From Tomocerus qinae (lineage: Eukaryota; Arthropoda; Collembola; Entomobryomorpha; Tomoceridae): DNA of 64,000 nt. Where the stretch lies: contig CM034547.1 of assembly GCA_020055645.1 (NCBI GenBank), forward strand, positions 60,919,884 through 60,983,883. Reading direction: 5' to 3'. Shown in pieces: positions 1 through 11,922 of the stretch. The position numbers and the translations under genes were made by a program. The stretch's first letter is position 1; each line of letters starts with the position of its first letter. The notes under the pieces were generated by a model that saw only the letters and a list, made by a program, of their open reading frames with translations, had not been told where the DNA came from and made no database searches.

Positions 1-2965
1 AGGGCCCAGACTGTATAACAAAAAGCAGTGATACAAACAAAAGCTATTGAAGTGGCTATTGAATTTTATGCCAATATATTATTGGATATTAATTGTAATT
101 GCCTTATGAAAATACATATTATTTATTATGGCACTTGTGGTCAAGCATCAAGTAGATAAAATAAACTGCATTTCAATCAATACTACAAGAATGCAATGAC
201 ATTAGTTGGGCTGCAGCCTAACTCCTTCAACTTCATACATGAACCCAGAGCAGAAGACCTCAAAATATTGCCCAATCTTCTTACCAATCTTACCATGCAA
301 TCTTTCGTCTGATTTATTCGTGGATCATGAGCAATTGGTTTAAAATTAAAAGTGACTGTATTTATTTGATTTTTGCAAGCTAACTACAAATGTATATTAT
401 TATGCGCAAATAAGTATGCAAGCTTGTGTAGGTTAGTTCGTACAAACGCCTACGATAACTTAACTAATTATCAGAAGGCTCGCTTTAATTTCCACTACAC
501 AGCACAGTTGAATTAAGATACTACAACTAAGGGTGTACGATCATACGATATAGACTCATCAAAATCATTATTCATGATTATATGATACATTTATTAGTAT
601 ATTTAATGTTGTTAGTATATTATGATCATTATTATTAGGTCTGTTTTCACCACAACTTTTTTCATGTCAAGACAAATCTTTACGTTTGGTCTTCCAGTAG
701 AAATGGACAGTGAGCAGTACGAAATACAACATGCAATTAAATGATTTCACCGGCAATCATGTAAAACTATTTTTGCAAATAAATGCTTCAATATTTCATT
801 TTCTTGTTTTCCATCTATATGGGGAATGACGAAGGAATTCTCCTAATGCTTGACATCACAATGGCCATGCAATTGGCCACAGAGTGCGCGTTCCAAATGA
901 AAAGCACTGGAAGCACTTATAGCTAAGCATCCGCATACATTGTATGAAGAGTAATAATTCAGAACGAACCAATCTAAATGATGGAAGAAATGGCACTGGG
1001 TCAGAGAACAATGAATTTCAACTCATAATCTCTATATAATAAAATATGATATAGTCATAATGTGATGTATTTAGGTTTACTGTACATAAATTACATTCGC
1101 CATGTCGTGTATAGGCATAAGGTCAGAGTCACAGTTTTCCGACAGTCTTATAGGCAATCAAGACAACAACAGTCTCTCGTCAATTCTATTGGTATTGTAA
1201 ATCTAACCTCCAGTGATTCTTTATACATGACAGTTCATACTTCATTGTTATCACAAGCGACTGGCTCAACAAAAGAACATTTGTTTACACAGCTCAGTCA
1301 GATTACAGATAACTGTCAAAATGAGTCATTATCATATGAATGATAGTACAAATAAACCACGTTTCTACATCGAATTCCTTATGCATTGTGGCAATAATAG
1401 GGTTCTATCTTTTACAAATACAAACACGAATGCACGACATGCTGTACCTTTATACGTAAATAATATGTCATCATACTCATCCTATGGTCGCATACGGAGT
1501 GCATTGCTACTACAGCACAAAGACATAGACACATGAAACATGACTAAGGGGATAATTATAGCCAATTGCGTTAATAATCAAGTATGTGTACTTATAAAAT
1601 GCTCCAATGATGTACCGAGTCGAGTGTCGAGCTGATGTATCGGGGAAGTTGGAGATAATATTCATGAACACATAAAAATACAATTCTGTCTTCCAATCAA
1701 GAGAAGGCAATTAGGGAGGACCTCGGGGGAGTAGTTTATCTCATTCTTAAGCAATTTTACTACCTTAAAACAAATATCAATAGCATCAGTTCGGAGTTCG
1801 GAATAATTAATAAGATAAACCCACTGATAATCTTGATAAATTACAAAGTACGTGTGTTAATGTGGCAATAATGAATTCGCCATTGACTTAGGTTCGAATG
1901 ACATCCAAATGACTTTAAAGAAAATGACCCAATGAAAAAAGTGCTTACGATAACTAAAGCAATGACCTAATAGCCAGTCTGTCTGTCGTTTCATCACTAC
2001 TCAATAGTAATGTTTAACATGTGCTTATACCTACTTAGGATGGAATAGTACCATGAATTAATGCATTCATCTATAAATCAAATAAAAAATAAAACAAGAA
2101 CAAATCCTGTCCAGTTTTGTTGCAAGTGACGGCATACGGATTTAACACTAACACATATTTAAACAGCATTGGTAGGTAATTTCATTTGTCGAATCTAACA
2201 ATACTGGATTGGAGCATTCCCTGAACAGTGAATATCACATTTATGTAATTTTCGTGGAGAGCCAAAGCTCAAAGGCAATGAAAGAAATAGATAAGAAGGG
2301 TTAAGCGATAACTTGTATCTGTACCAAGAGCCACAAATCAAATACATGTTATCACCATGTGCAATAAAAATGAAACTGAGCAATGGGAATAGAATTAATG
2401 TAAGACCTTCTTTCTTAACCAGTAGTATATAAAGACGCTCGATGGATAATATAGATATAATATAGATAATTACGTTTGGACTTTTAACATGAACCCATGA
2501 AGCCTACTCATGCACAGGCAGTGGGAATGACGAAGGTTACCAATGATCTCGTGCATATGAATTGAATACTAACGATTTTGTAATACATAAAGTTATGCAC
2601 AATAGCGTGGACGTTGATTCCCTTTGTGTGCAAACATTAAGTTCATGATCATCTCAAGAAGATAATGTCAAAAGATTCGTTTTATTGCGAAAATCTACTT
2701 TTAATAGCGGAAACTTAAAAGAAAATATTTAATACTGATTACATAAGAACCACAATGATTACATGTAAATAATTACATCTGGACTACACTCTCCATTGCC
2801 TTGTCATTTATACTCACAAAACGAACTTTAAAAATTAGTTATTATTACATTGTACGAATATGAAATACTATTTCCGAAATTAACCTCTGGTAGTCGACGT
2901 ATGGTTTTAATTTTCTGAAGGTGACAGATCTTTTGAAAGGGAGAGACGATTGGATTTATACTTGA
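1..2965. other. Intergenic, no gene supported
   Basis: AT-rich sequence with only short open frames that have no family resemblance and no convincing splice partners. A TATA-like string at 2426-2434 on the plus strand has nothing recognisable behind it. A TTTATT at 2681-2686 could be the minus-strand poly(A) signal of the gene ending at 2966, about 280 bases past its stop. No tRNA or other RNA gene was seen by eye. Confidence 0.5.
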
Positions 2966-4578
2966 TTAAGTATCCTTCTTTCCCGACCTTGGTTCCGCTC
3001 CCTTAAGGACAAAAGGCTTCTCCGCTTTCTTATCTAAGATTGGTCAAAAGAGTTGTAGGTAAATATTATGAATTGATTTGTATATTAACTCATAAATGAA
3101 TAACCAACAACATCAAAAATAATAATAAAAGTTGGATTTTTGTTTCTACTTACTGATTTTGGCACGACCTTTTGGCCAATCACCTCTAACTTTGCCCCTA
3201 TCATTCATCGCTTCCTCTTTTGAGTAATCCACGTGCTTAGGTACTTCACAAGTAAGTGAATGATCCCCAAATCGAATGTTTTTCTGTCCATAAGCAAAAG
3301 GTGGCGTCATGGATGGCAAAGAAGCCCCGACAATTTTTGTGTTATCCACAGGTTTGGCTACTTCACAGGCAAGTGGGGTATCTTTCTGTCCCAAAGATGG
3401 CTTTGGCTTTGAGGACGAAGGACCCTCTTTTATTTTTGCGTTATCCACAGGTGTGGCTACTTCACAGGCAAGTGGGGCATCTTTCTGTCCCAAAGATGGC
3501 TTCAAAGACGAAGGAACCTCATTTATTTTTGCATTATCCACAGGTTTGGATATTTCATGGTCAAATGAAAGATTCCCGAATTTCTTTTTCTGTCCCAAAC
3601 TTAGTGGCAGCAACATCTCACAAGGGACCCCATCAACCATAAAGATGTGACGATTAACATTTGAAGTTGTTGAAGGCTCTTCATTGTGGAGGGCTACCTA
3701 CATAACAGAATTAAACTATTTAATTCAGCAAGTACTTTCTAAACTTACCATTTCAGTCATAACTTTCCCCATTGCTTGATTTTTATGGATTGATACAGAA
3801 AAGATTCTTTGGGTAATTAAATATAAGCTTACTAGGTATATTCATTTCCTATCATATAAATTAATTTTAGAAAGAATTGCCATATTGAGTGTAATTTTAC
3901 ATTGTTGGTCTTGCTTCCATTAGTTCTGACCTCCAACACCCGTACCTCCATTGTATTTTCTTCCACTTCACTGGAAAGGATTTTCTTAGAAATGACAGCA
4001 TTTTCCTTCTTCGATTTAAAATCTTCGGAGGTAACGTCAATTTCACTGTCAACTTCAAAACTGAAGCAGCCTGTATCCTCCTTTAATAGGTGCGAGGCTT
4101 CGGTTTGGGCACGTATATATCTGCAGCCTCGGTCACTTTTTATTTTCACAGGCTTGTCATCAACTTCAGCCTAAATAATTTAGATTTTTTATGCATGTAA
4201 AGAGAATCCTTGCATAGAAATTGGTGTCCATACTTTTATCTATCCCTATTTCATTTACCATACTAATCCTTTATCTATAATGGTATTTAGCCCTATATTG
4301 GTGAACATTTTTAATAAGAAGAATTTTAAAATATACAAGACGAATCTTACCATATCATCCAGATTTACAAAGTGGAGCTTTGTCTTTTTGTGGTTAGGGT
4401 GCAAATTTTCCGGTTCACAAATTTGATACTCATACATGAAAGTTTGAGTGCCGGCATCGTACAACTCCCCGGGTTTTCGATTACGATATATATCCTGATG
4501 CCCATATGTCTTAATAGGAAATACCTTGACACACGGGAGAACAATCCAAACGGGTATAACATTTTCTCCGTTCTCCAT
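2966..4578 (-). CDS. Unrecognised repeat-containing protein, four coding exons
   Basis: Proposed coding exons, in order of translation: 4351-4578, 3901-4170, 3154-3697 and 2966-3033. All borders are GT/AG and the phases fit (0, 0, 1), giving 370 codons including a TAA stop. The start ATG has a good context (A at -3, G at +4). The first 76 residues, beginning MENGENVIPVW, are not low-complexity but match no family I know. The second exon is acidic and lysine-rich. The third holds three to four tandem repeats of about 33-36 residues built around GQKD, PLACEVA, PVDN.KI and PSS. The last exon adds a lysine-rich tail ending in KKDT. There is no signal peptide or membrane segment. A possible extra exon ending at 3749, with a strong GTAAGT donor, does not fit the frame and is left out. 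Function is unknown. The frame evidence is good; the borders are inferred. Confidence 0.55.
3240..3610 (-). repeat. Coding tandem repeat of about 100 bp in the third exon
   Basis: Three to four imperfect copies of a unit of about 100 bp. On the plus strand it is recognisable by the recurring strings CTTCACAGGCAAGTGG, TTTCTGTCCCAAAGATGG and TTATCCACAGG. The unit is a multiple of three and stays open in the coding frame, so it gives repeated peptide blocks (SLGQKD, then CEVA, then PVDN). The two central copies are the most alike and the outer ones are diverged, as expected of growth by unequal exchange. Confidence 0.75.
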
Positions 4579-5076
4579 TTTAGCTATTTTCTGTCACTGG
4601 GCAAACACGATTTTAAGCTCGATTCCTAATCAAACCTACAAATGTGACAAAAATTGCAATAGAGAGAGAGTAGATATATATATTCGGTAATTTCGGCAAC
4701 ATGAATTTAATGTTTACCTTGGGGAACATCAAGAATCACGATGCGTTGAGTGTAATGGTGAATAATGGTGATAGTGATGTGATAATGACTTCAATTGGAA
4801 AATGAATCCAACAAAGAAAAGCACTACATTACCAGGATTGAGAAAAACGCCTACTTTGTTGAGCGTGAGTGAGCTTTGAGTTCAGTGATTAGTGATTGTA
4901 CTGTAAAACTCAAACTGAAAACCCTCACCAAATTTTTGATGACGAATGACTGGTGACTTCTGGCACCGATCGGGACTTTCGATGTTGTGTTGCGGTGAGT
5001 GGGTGAGCTTTAAATTAAGATAGGCTTACTCTTCCTACAATGCTAATCAAAAATCACGTTAAATGTAATGACCTAC
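4579..5076. promoter_or_regulatory. Short 5' flank of the 2966-4578 gene
   Basis: Only about 500 bases separate the ATG of the minus-strand gene (4578) from the left end of the LTR element (5077). I see no clear TATA box. The stretch must hold the leader and any remaining proximal promoter. The target duplication CTAC at 5073-5076 belongs to the insertion. Confidence 0.3.
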
Positions 5077-5532
5077 TATGAGGAGTGCCATCCTCATCGG
5101 CCCTTCACCACCCACGTCATCATCCTATCACTAATATTCTAATTCACCTCCCAACTCCCACAGAGCGTTACACTAGGAATCTGTCATACTACAGCCAGTC
5201 TCAGTCTGGGTGTTCACCAGTCTTTGTCGAGCTGTTGGAAGGTCTTGGTCGTGTTGCTGTGTGGATCACGGTGCGACTTGAGTTAGTCCTGGTCGGGAAT
5301 ATTCTGTGTCTGGGAACTTAGAGTAAATCGGATCGAGTCATATTTCAGTTACAATAAACTTATACATTTGCCTGTGTCCAAATCCTATTGTTCTCTCGTG
5401 CAGTCATTTCCTCACATTCCGATCATAAATCCTGGCATTAAAGGTGAACTGAGTACGAATCATGGGTAGAGAAAGGGGTGTTTGTCCTACAATTCAGTCT
5501 AATCAGCTATCTGGTGACCCAGACTCCTCATA
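5077..5532 (+). repeat. Left LTR
   Basis: 456 bp with the terminal inverted repeat TATGAGGAGT/ACTCCTCATA. An AATAAA near 5353 may serve as the element's poly(A) signal. It matches the right LTR base for base by eye. The 78-codon open frame within it occurs identically in both LTRs and is not considered a gene. Confidence 0.93.
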
Positions 5533-5555
5533 AATGGTGCGAAACCCGACTCTTT
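5533..5555 (+). other. Candidate primer-binding site
   Basis: Directly after the left LTR comes a TGG-initial string (TGGTGCGAAACCCGAC), the usual position and start of a tRNA primer-binding site. I could not assign the tRNA. Confidence 0.45.
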
Positions 5556-6128
5556 TTCATCTTTTCGGACTGTCAAATTTATCTTCGGTTTTGGGGTGAC
5601 GGAGTGCTGCTGGGGCGAGAAGAGATTCGAGAAGGATTGTGTGTGAAGACTTGGACAAAGTGAATACTGCAAGTTGAAACGGAATAGTGCCGAAGAACTA
5701 GAACCTACATTAGTGCTACAAGTTTCGGAGAAATTTGTGTGTTCGGGAGCTACTTGGGAAAATTCGGAGAATTGGGCTTTGAAGAAAAACTGGATTCGGG
5801 AACTGGACGCTTCGTCGTGTGTTTACGGAGATTTTGCTTCGGGGGACATTCCTAGAGGAAGCTTACTTGGAGTGTTGACCGCTTATCTTCGCTGCGGGCC
5901 AATCAGAAGCTCTAAATCCATCAGGGAAACATAAGTTGCAGTAGAAGAATATACGGAAGAAAATTGTGGTGACCAGCGACATTACTGTGTTGACCCATTA
6001 ACAAGACGAAGTTAGGCATATACGAGTGTTCTAGTAGTCGTAAACTTCTCGGAGAGAATCTACATATATGATCGTGTGTAATACGGACTATCTATTTGCG
6101 TGTGTTTCATGCTACATGGATATCTAAT

Positions 6129-6230
6129 ATAGCATGTGTGATTACAAGCTATTGCGAGCATAGCAATATAGCATGTGTGATAACAAGCTATTGCGAGTGT
6201 AGCAATATAGCATGTGTGGTTACAAGCTAC
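6129..6230 (+). repeat. Three copies of a 39-bp unit in the element's leader
   Basis: Units start near 6129, 6168 and 6207, each beginning ATAGCATGTGTG and continuing ACAAGCTATTGCGAG with small differences. The third copy is incomplete. They lie in the untranslated leader upstream of the gag-like frame. Their role is unknown. Confidence 0.8.
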
Positions 6231-7133
6231 GACGGATACGCCGAGTGGTATGGAATCAGTTTATTTTAATTTCATGGAAATAGTCAGTAACATACGAGAA
6301 GAAGCACATATTTTTATCAATATCGAAGTATAGATAATTTGAAGTCATATTCATAGTATTTTTACTTGGGAAAATCAAGCACAGTTTGAATAATTACTAT
6401 AATTACAAATATTATAATAAGAGATAAACAGATATTTTAGGGACCACCACGACAAGCAGGGAAGACTCAGCAGTTCGACAGACTCATCGGGGTTTTATGG
6501 AAATTAGGGACTAGCACAGGGAATTCTGAGCAATAGTCAGGGAAATACAAGATTAAGCAAAACGGCTCAGTAAATTCTGAAGATATTGACATTAGATTAT
6601 TAAGAATTTTAATATTTTAACGTCAGAGACTAAGGGAATGTCACCGGCGAAAAAGACTCATGTTGAAGATACCTGTATTGGTGATAACACAAATTTTACT
6701 TAGGGTCAGGGAAAACCTCTTGACTGTAAATTCAGTACTTGGAATTTTTGGAATAAGCTGTATGCAAACGAAGCAGGAATTAAGGAAAACGTTGAATATC
6801 GTTGTTTTTGAATAAATTCATATTGGAATATTATATACTCTACCACCAGAAGTAAGTCATAAAGAAGGCAAGAGAACATTTAAATTAATCGCTCATTGGA
6901 TTATCGACACATACATTACTTGGAAGAAGCATTTATATATACTTTAACATAGAAGATTAATAGAATTCAAGACATCTTTAAGCTTAGAAACACATTAGAC
7001 GCATTAATATTTCGTTCTATGGGACCTTCATCCTATTTGACTAAATGCTTTGATCATTTACTTAAAACTATTGACGTATACTGACGCTCACAGAAGATAA
7101 ATTTAAAAGCTTTAAAGACTACGAGTAGTTCAG

Positions 7134-9164
7134 ATGTTGATTCTTGTTAATTTGGATTTAAATACGTTGAGAGAAACAATGGATTCTATATGTGGATGTA
7201 GGGTACCTATACCTGAATTTAAAGACAATGCTTCAGTATATTTAAATGACTTAGAACTTTATTTTAATGCCATTGGGATACCTAAAGAGAATTGGTTCGA
7301 CTACTTACCTTATGCATTAAGGAGAAACGATTATGAGTGGTTCAAACATACTATTAAGCAGAATTTCACGTGGGACGTATTCAAGTCACTTTTCCTAGAA
7401 AGACATAACTTCTATCCGGATAGGTATAGGAAGATGAGAGAAATATTGTTTCGAAGACAAAGAGAAGATGAGAGCATTGAAGAATTCGTTTATGACTTTG
7501 TAAATTCAAATAGCCTACTTTTTCCAAATGATAGTGAAGAAGTAACAGTTAAGAAATGTAGGGAGGCATTACACCCAAGGTTGAAAATATTTACATGTAG
7601 CTTAACAGAGTACACGGTTGATGCTTTGATTGAATGCGGAAGAATGATAGAAAGAAGTTTAGAAGAATTTACGCGTGAATTGCGTGGAATGAATACAAAA
7701 GGTGAGGATCACCAGAGAATGAATTCATTGAAAGAAGAAACGGTTAAATTAAGTCAGGAAGAATACCGAAAAGGATATCGAGTTCCGTTGCGAAGAAGAA
7801 ATCGTCAGGAAAAGAAGAATATCAATTATTTGTGTCGTCATGAAGCTTTGGGCATCTACAGGAGAACGGATGGCACATCTGAAGAAACAGCGGAGTTTGC
7901 AGATTACGTGTTGGGGGACGCCTTGGCACAGGAATCTTCAAATTCAACAGTACGAAAATCTGAGAATGAAGGTTCATCCACAGATAACCGAGCGGATATA
8001 GGAAACGAATCGACAGCAAATAATTTAGGAAACACTGATGCTTGGGATCGCGACCCTACATCAAGTGAATTAAAGGAGTTATGGAATAAGGACGATTGCG
8101 TTCAAGATCACAGTAGTGAAAATTTACGGATTCGAGAGAAAAGTGGGAACTGTGCGACTGATGGATATTGGATCACGGATGCTTGGGACTGCAGCCCATC
8201 ATCAAATGAATCATTAATGTCAGAAAACAAAGAAATTGAGAAGAATGAAGATTTACAGTTTGCCGAGAGTTTTCGGACTAACTATGATGTGTGTATCACA
8301 GAAAAGGTTATCCACTCTAATTTCAGGGAATCAGAAGCGAATACAATTGAAGTATCAGAAAGCAAGTTTGCGGGTGAAATTCCTACTACAGATATTTGGG
8401 AAATGGTTAAAACGAAATGGAATCATTTAGGGGCTATTAGGAGTTGGATAACAGGAAACGAACAAGGTAGGACGATTCCACAGAAGCCTAATGCGGGCAA
8501 CAAATTTAAACGGTCTGCAATGGATAGTAGCAACGAGTTAGCGATTCATTTTGCTGGGAAAATTCCTAAGGAGCAGAAAATACAGAAACTGGAAGTTGCG
8601 AAGGGATGTTTTGGCTATTTAGTCGCTGCAACTGTTTTGAAGCAAAGAAGTAAACAAATTGTGAGTATCGCAAAGAAGAAAGATGCAAGATGGAAGTTAA
8701 GCAAGTCAGTCTCAAGGATTGGTAAATGCTTCAACACTATTATCGAAGAAATTCGTAGAATACGGATCATAGGAAATCAAGAAGATGGTAAAAGAAGGAA
8801 ACAAAATTGTCGTTCTCGGACTTGGTTAACTATATCACATTGGGCAGCGCAAAGGTTGTGGTGCCTGATGAGATCTTGGGTTTTGATATTGTTAATTTTG
8901 TCCAATCAGACAGGGCAAAAGGGACAGTGTCTGATGAGGAGAAGCGAAGTATGCGTTAAAGAGGCGAGTATTGCCAATAACTTAAGCGAATTTGCAAGTA
9001 AGGACATGCTGTGGCCGAGCGTATTTCGAGAGAAGCGTTCTCAGAGGGTTACATCAGCAGAAGTGTTGTATTACTTGAAGCTAAGAAAGTTTAAGTTTAA
9101 ATGTATATTTAGAATTTCCAAGGTGCATAAGCTCAGAATACATACTCAGCTAAAGATAAAGTAG
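7134..9164 (+). CDS. Gag-like protein of the LTR element
   Basis: Open frame of 676 residues, the only long one in the element. The first 190 residues resemble the retrotransposon gag (capsid-like) family: tryptophan and phenylalanine spaced as in WFKHTIKQNF and WDVFKSLF, then a REILFRRQREDESIEEFVYDF-like block typical of gag proteins. The rest is hydrophilic, rich in Glu, Ser, Asn and Lys, with recurring DAWD-type motifs. I do not see a CCHC zinc knuckle, which many gypsy gags carry. A second in-frame Met at residue 16 is an alternative start. No pol frame follows. The protein would form the particle in which a helper's enzymes could copy the RNA; that is inferred from the family. Confidence 0.65.
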   Translation: MLILVNLDLNTLRETMDSICGCRVPIPEFKDNASVYLNDLELYFNAIGIPKENWFDYLPYALRRNDYEWFKHTIKQNFTWDVFKSLFLERHNFYPDRYRKMREILFRRQREDESIEEFVYDFVNSNSLLFPNDSEEVTVKKCREALHPRLKIFTCSLTEYTVDALIECGRMIERSLEEFTRELRGMNTKGEDHQRMNSLKEETVKLSQEEYRKGYRVPLRRRNRQEKKNINYLCRHEALGIYRRTDGTSEETAEFADYVLGDALAQESSNSTVRKSENEGSSTDNRADIGNESTANNLGNTDAWDRDPTSSELKELWNKDDCVQDHSSENLRIREKSGNCATDGYWITDAWDCSPSSNESLMSENKEIEKNEDLQFAESFRTNYDVCITEKVIHSNFRESEANTIEVSESKFAGEIPTTDIWEMVKTKWNHLGAIRSWITGNEQGRTIPQKPNAGNKFKRSAMDSSNELAIHFAGKIPKEQKIQKLEVAKGCFGYLVAATVLKQRSKQIVSIAKKKDARWKLSKSVSRIGKCFNTIIEEIRRIRIIGNQEDGKRRKQNCRSRTWLTISHWAAQRLWCLMRSWVLILLILSNQTGQKGQCLMRRSEVCVKEASIANNLSEFASKDMLWPSVFREKRSQRVTSAEVLYYLKLRKFKFKCIFRISKVHKLRIHTQLKIK

Positions 9165-9579
9165 GATACAGAAGGAGGTTATTACAGTATACCTGGGTAA
9201 TAGAAGCTACTTTCCTTGAAGATAAACGTATACTGAAGTCAATTATATTCATTGTAACGTTACAGAGACTAATAGAGAATCAGGATAGTATTTTGATACT
9301 TAATGCTTGAATACTATGTAATTACTTTAACTTTTGGGGTGGAATATTGCAATTGTAGTAACTTTTCTAGTTAAGGCCAAATTCAATTTTGCTATTGTCA
9401 AATTCATTTTCTTTACCACTGATAGCGAACACAGTATTATCTGGTAAAATGTTTAAAAATTGTTGTTAAACAAATAATACCGTTAGTACAGTCAGATGGA
9501 CTCATAGTACTCATGATTAATGATAAGTATGATAATATAAATATGTAATACCTTTAAATCATATAGGAGTAATGTAATC

Positions 9580-10486
9580 ATAATGTAGTTACGCTTTTAT
9601 ACATGTCAAAACAATGTAGTTACACTTTATTACCAATCAACGCAATGTGGTTGTACTTTAATACCAGTCAACACAATGTGGTTACCCTACTTTACTGTGT
9701 GTATAAAATGTGGTTACCCTACTTTACTGTGTGTATAAAATGTGGTGACGCTACTTTACTGTATGTGTATCAGTGAGGTTACCACACTTTACTATGTATA
9801 ACAGTGAGGTTACCACACTTTACTATGTATAACAGTGAGTTGACGCTACTTTATTACATTGTATTTAGTGAGGTTACCATACTCGACTATGTATAACATT
9901 GGGTTGACGCTATTTTATTGTATGTGTATTAGTGAGTTGACCATACTTTACTATGTGTAATAATGAGTTGACTATATTTTACTATGTGTAATAATGGGTT
10001 GACCATACTTTACTATATGTGTAATGATGGGTTGACCATATTTTACTATGTGTAATAATGGGTTGACCATACTTTACTATGTGTAATGATGGGTTGACTA
10101 TACTTTACTATGTGTAATGATGGGTTGACTATACTTTACTATGTGTAATGATGGGGTTGACTATACTTTACCATGTGTAATGATGGGTTGACCATATTTT
10201 ACTATGTGTAATAATCGGTTGACCATATTTTACTATGTGTAATAATGGGTTGACCATACTTTACTAGGTGTAATGATGGGTTGACTATACTTTACTATGT
10301 GTAATGATGGGTTGACTATACTTTACTATGTGTAATAATGAGTTGACGCTACTTTACTATGTGTAATCGATGGATTGACGCCAACTTACTATGTATAAAA
10401 TTGTGGTTGCACTATCTTACCATGTTCAGAATTGGGTTGACCACGCTTTACTATGCATCATGTGAGGTTACCATACTTTACTAGTG
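9580..10486 (+). repeat. Internal minisatellite, about 31-bp unit
   Basis: A tandem array of about 0.9 kb, close to thirty units. The central and right-hand units are about 31 bp and combine TGTGTAATGATGGG, TTGAC and TATACTTTACTA. Units at the left are longer (about 36 bp) and use GTGGTTACCC instead of GGGTTGACC. Neighbouring units are most alike, with a gradient across the array, which suggests stepwise expansion. It lies downstream of the gag-like frame and upstream of the polypurine tract, and encodes nothing. Confidence 0.9.
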
Positions 10487-11297
10487 ATAGTATAAGACCT
10501 ACCGTAAGGGTACATTAGACCTATTCTATTATAATGACACCATTTTAAAAGGTTTAACATGTTCACTATGCTTAAATACTAGCGTTTACAGTGTCTACAT
10601 AGGACAACTACTGAATATACGTGGGATTACGGATGCATCGGAAGATGGCATAGGTGTGTTTACCTAAGTATACAGAGTTCTACAACTCCCTTAAATGGAA
10701 GGACATCATCTTACCATCCATTTCAGCAAACAATAACTATATAGTTCCTGTACGAAGATGACTAGCATCTATGGAAGACAGCTTACGTTTCTACAATTTT
10801 TGCGGGAAATCGCAAGTCTCATCACATATTACAACTATTTTAAACCATCAACTGGAAACAGGATCAGCCATCTTTGGAGGAAAACTTAAACAAGTATTCG
10901 GTTTGAGCTACAAATACGCGAGATAGCGCAGAGTTGTGTGATCACAATCTCAGAATTACAAACCTGATGTGCAGATGCTTAACTGTATCAAGAGTATAAC
11001 AGCAGTAATATCAACCATTTCGCTGAAGAACCTACTATATAAAAATCAGACCTTTTAGCAAAACATTGATTTACCATCCACGATGTCGGCAAACGAGAGT
11101 AAGCGTTTCAAAACCTAGAATCTGCTAATTTTTACCCTTTCAAACTATACAACAAAAATTCAGTGGCAAACTTTCAACGAAATCGGGATCGACAGCAAAA
11201 ATTGTTATTAGAAAATTTCTTTACCTCTCTTGGTTGCAAAAATCTTACTGCATCTACGACCATAAAACAACTACAAAACGGAAGCAAACGTCTACAG

Positions 11298-11405
11298 AGA
11301 TGTCATTCGAACGAGTTAATCTTGGAATACAACTACATTGATGTCATTCGAACGAGTTAATCTAGGAGGACACCAACACCGATGTCAATCGAACGAGATT
11401 ATCAG
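11298..11405 (+). repeat. Three copies of a 41-42-bp unit near the 3' end of the element
   Basis: The string GATGTCATTCGAACGAGTTA recurs with a period of about 41-42 bases (near 11298, 11340 and 11381, the last with small changes). It is non-coding, in the region before the polypurine tract. Confidence 0.7.
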
Positions 11406-11899
11406 GAGACAACGGACTACGTCGAGACAACATATTCAAAAATCCTTTCTTACCTGCGAGTCTAAACTCTATAACTTGGGCAAATTGCTCAGCTTACCCA
11501 AAAATTTTGACTATATGTATATATATATATAATTTCATTTTCAATTAGGATATTTCAGTTTACATCAACACTAACACACTAAAACTAATTAAGACTATTT
11601 GTTAAAATAATTAAGAACATTTGTATAGCATGATATAAGGACACATTTCATTGCCAAAGGCAATATTGATTATAATTTATATATTATGTAATGTATGAAT
11701 ACCATTATTGAACAATTACACAACATGCACGTATTACACAATTATGTATCACATGAATATTCGTGAACTATTGAGAAATATGTTATATATAACGAAAATT
11801 GATAGATTTTGATTTATGTATTAAGTTATGGGATTGGGAAAATTATTGTGATCTAATTTAAACCTATCATTGTTTTCCTACGTCCACCACAGTCGTTAG

Positions 11900-11922
11900 G
11901 GGGGACTTTGTCGGGGGGAGTA
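11900..11922 (+). other. Polypurine tract region
   Basis: Two G-runs, the last being CGGGGGGAG, lie directly before the right LTR. This is the usual site for priming plus-strand DNA synthesis in LTR elements and fixes the element's orientation as plus. Confidence 0.7.

Noticed and set aside
1062-1343. 93-codon plus-strand frame near the left end
   Set aside because: No recognisable domain, splice support or start context; consistent with chance in this composition.
3256-3650. Plus-strand open frames of 113-128 codons
   Set aside because: Shadows of the repeat exon of the minus-strand gene; the codon pattern and splice sites support only the minus strand.
3749-3795. Possible extra exon of the 2966-4578 gene ending at a GTAAGT donor
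   Set aside because: No acceptor gives a frame compatible with the preceding phase-0 exon, whereas joining 3901 to 3697 directly keeps frame.
5085-5321. 78-codon open frame repeated identically at 11931-12167
   Set aside because: The two copies are the same segment of the two LTRs; identity reflects the young insertion, not a conserved protein.
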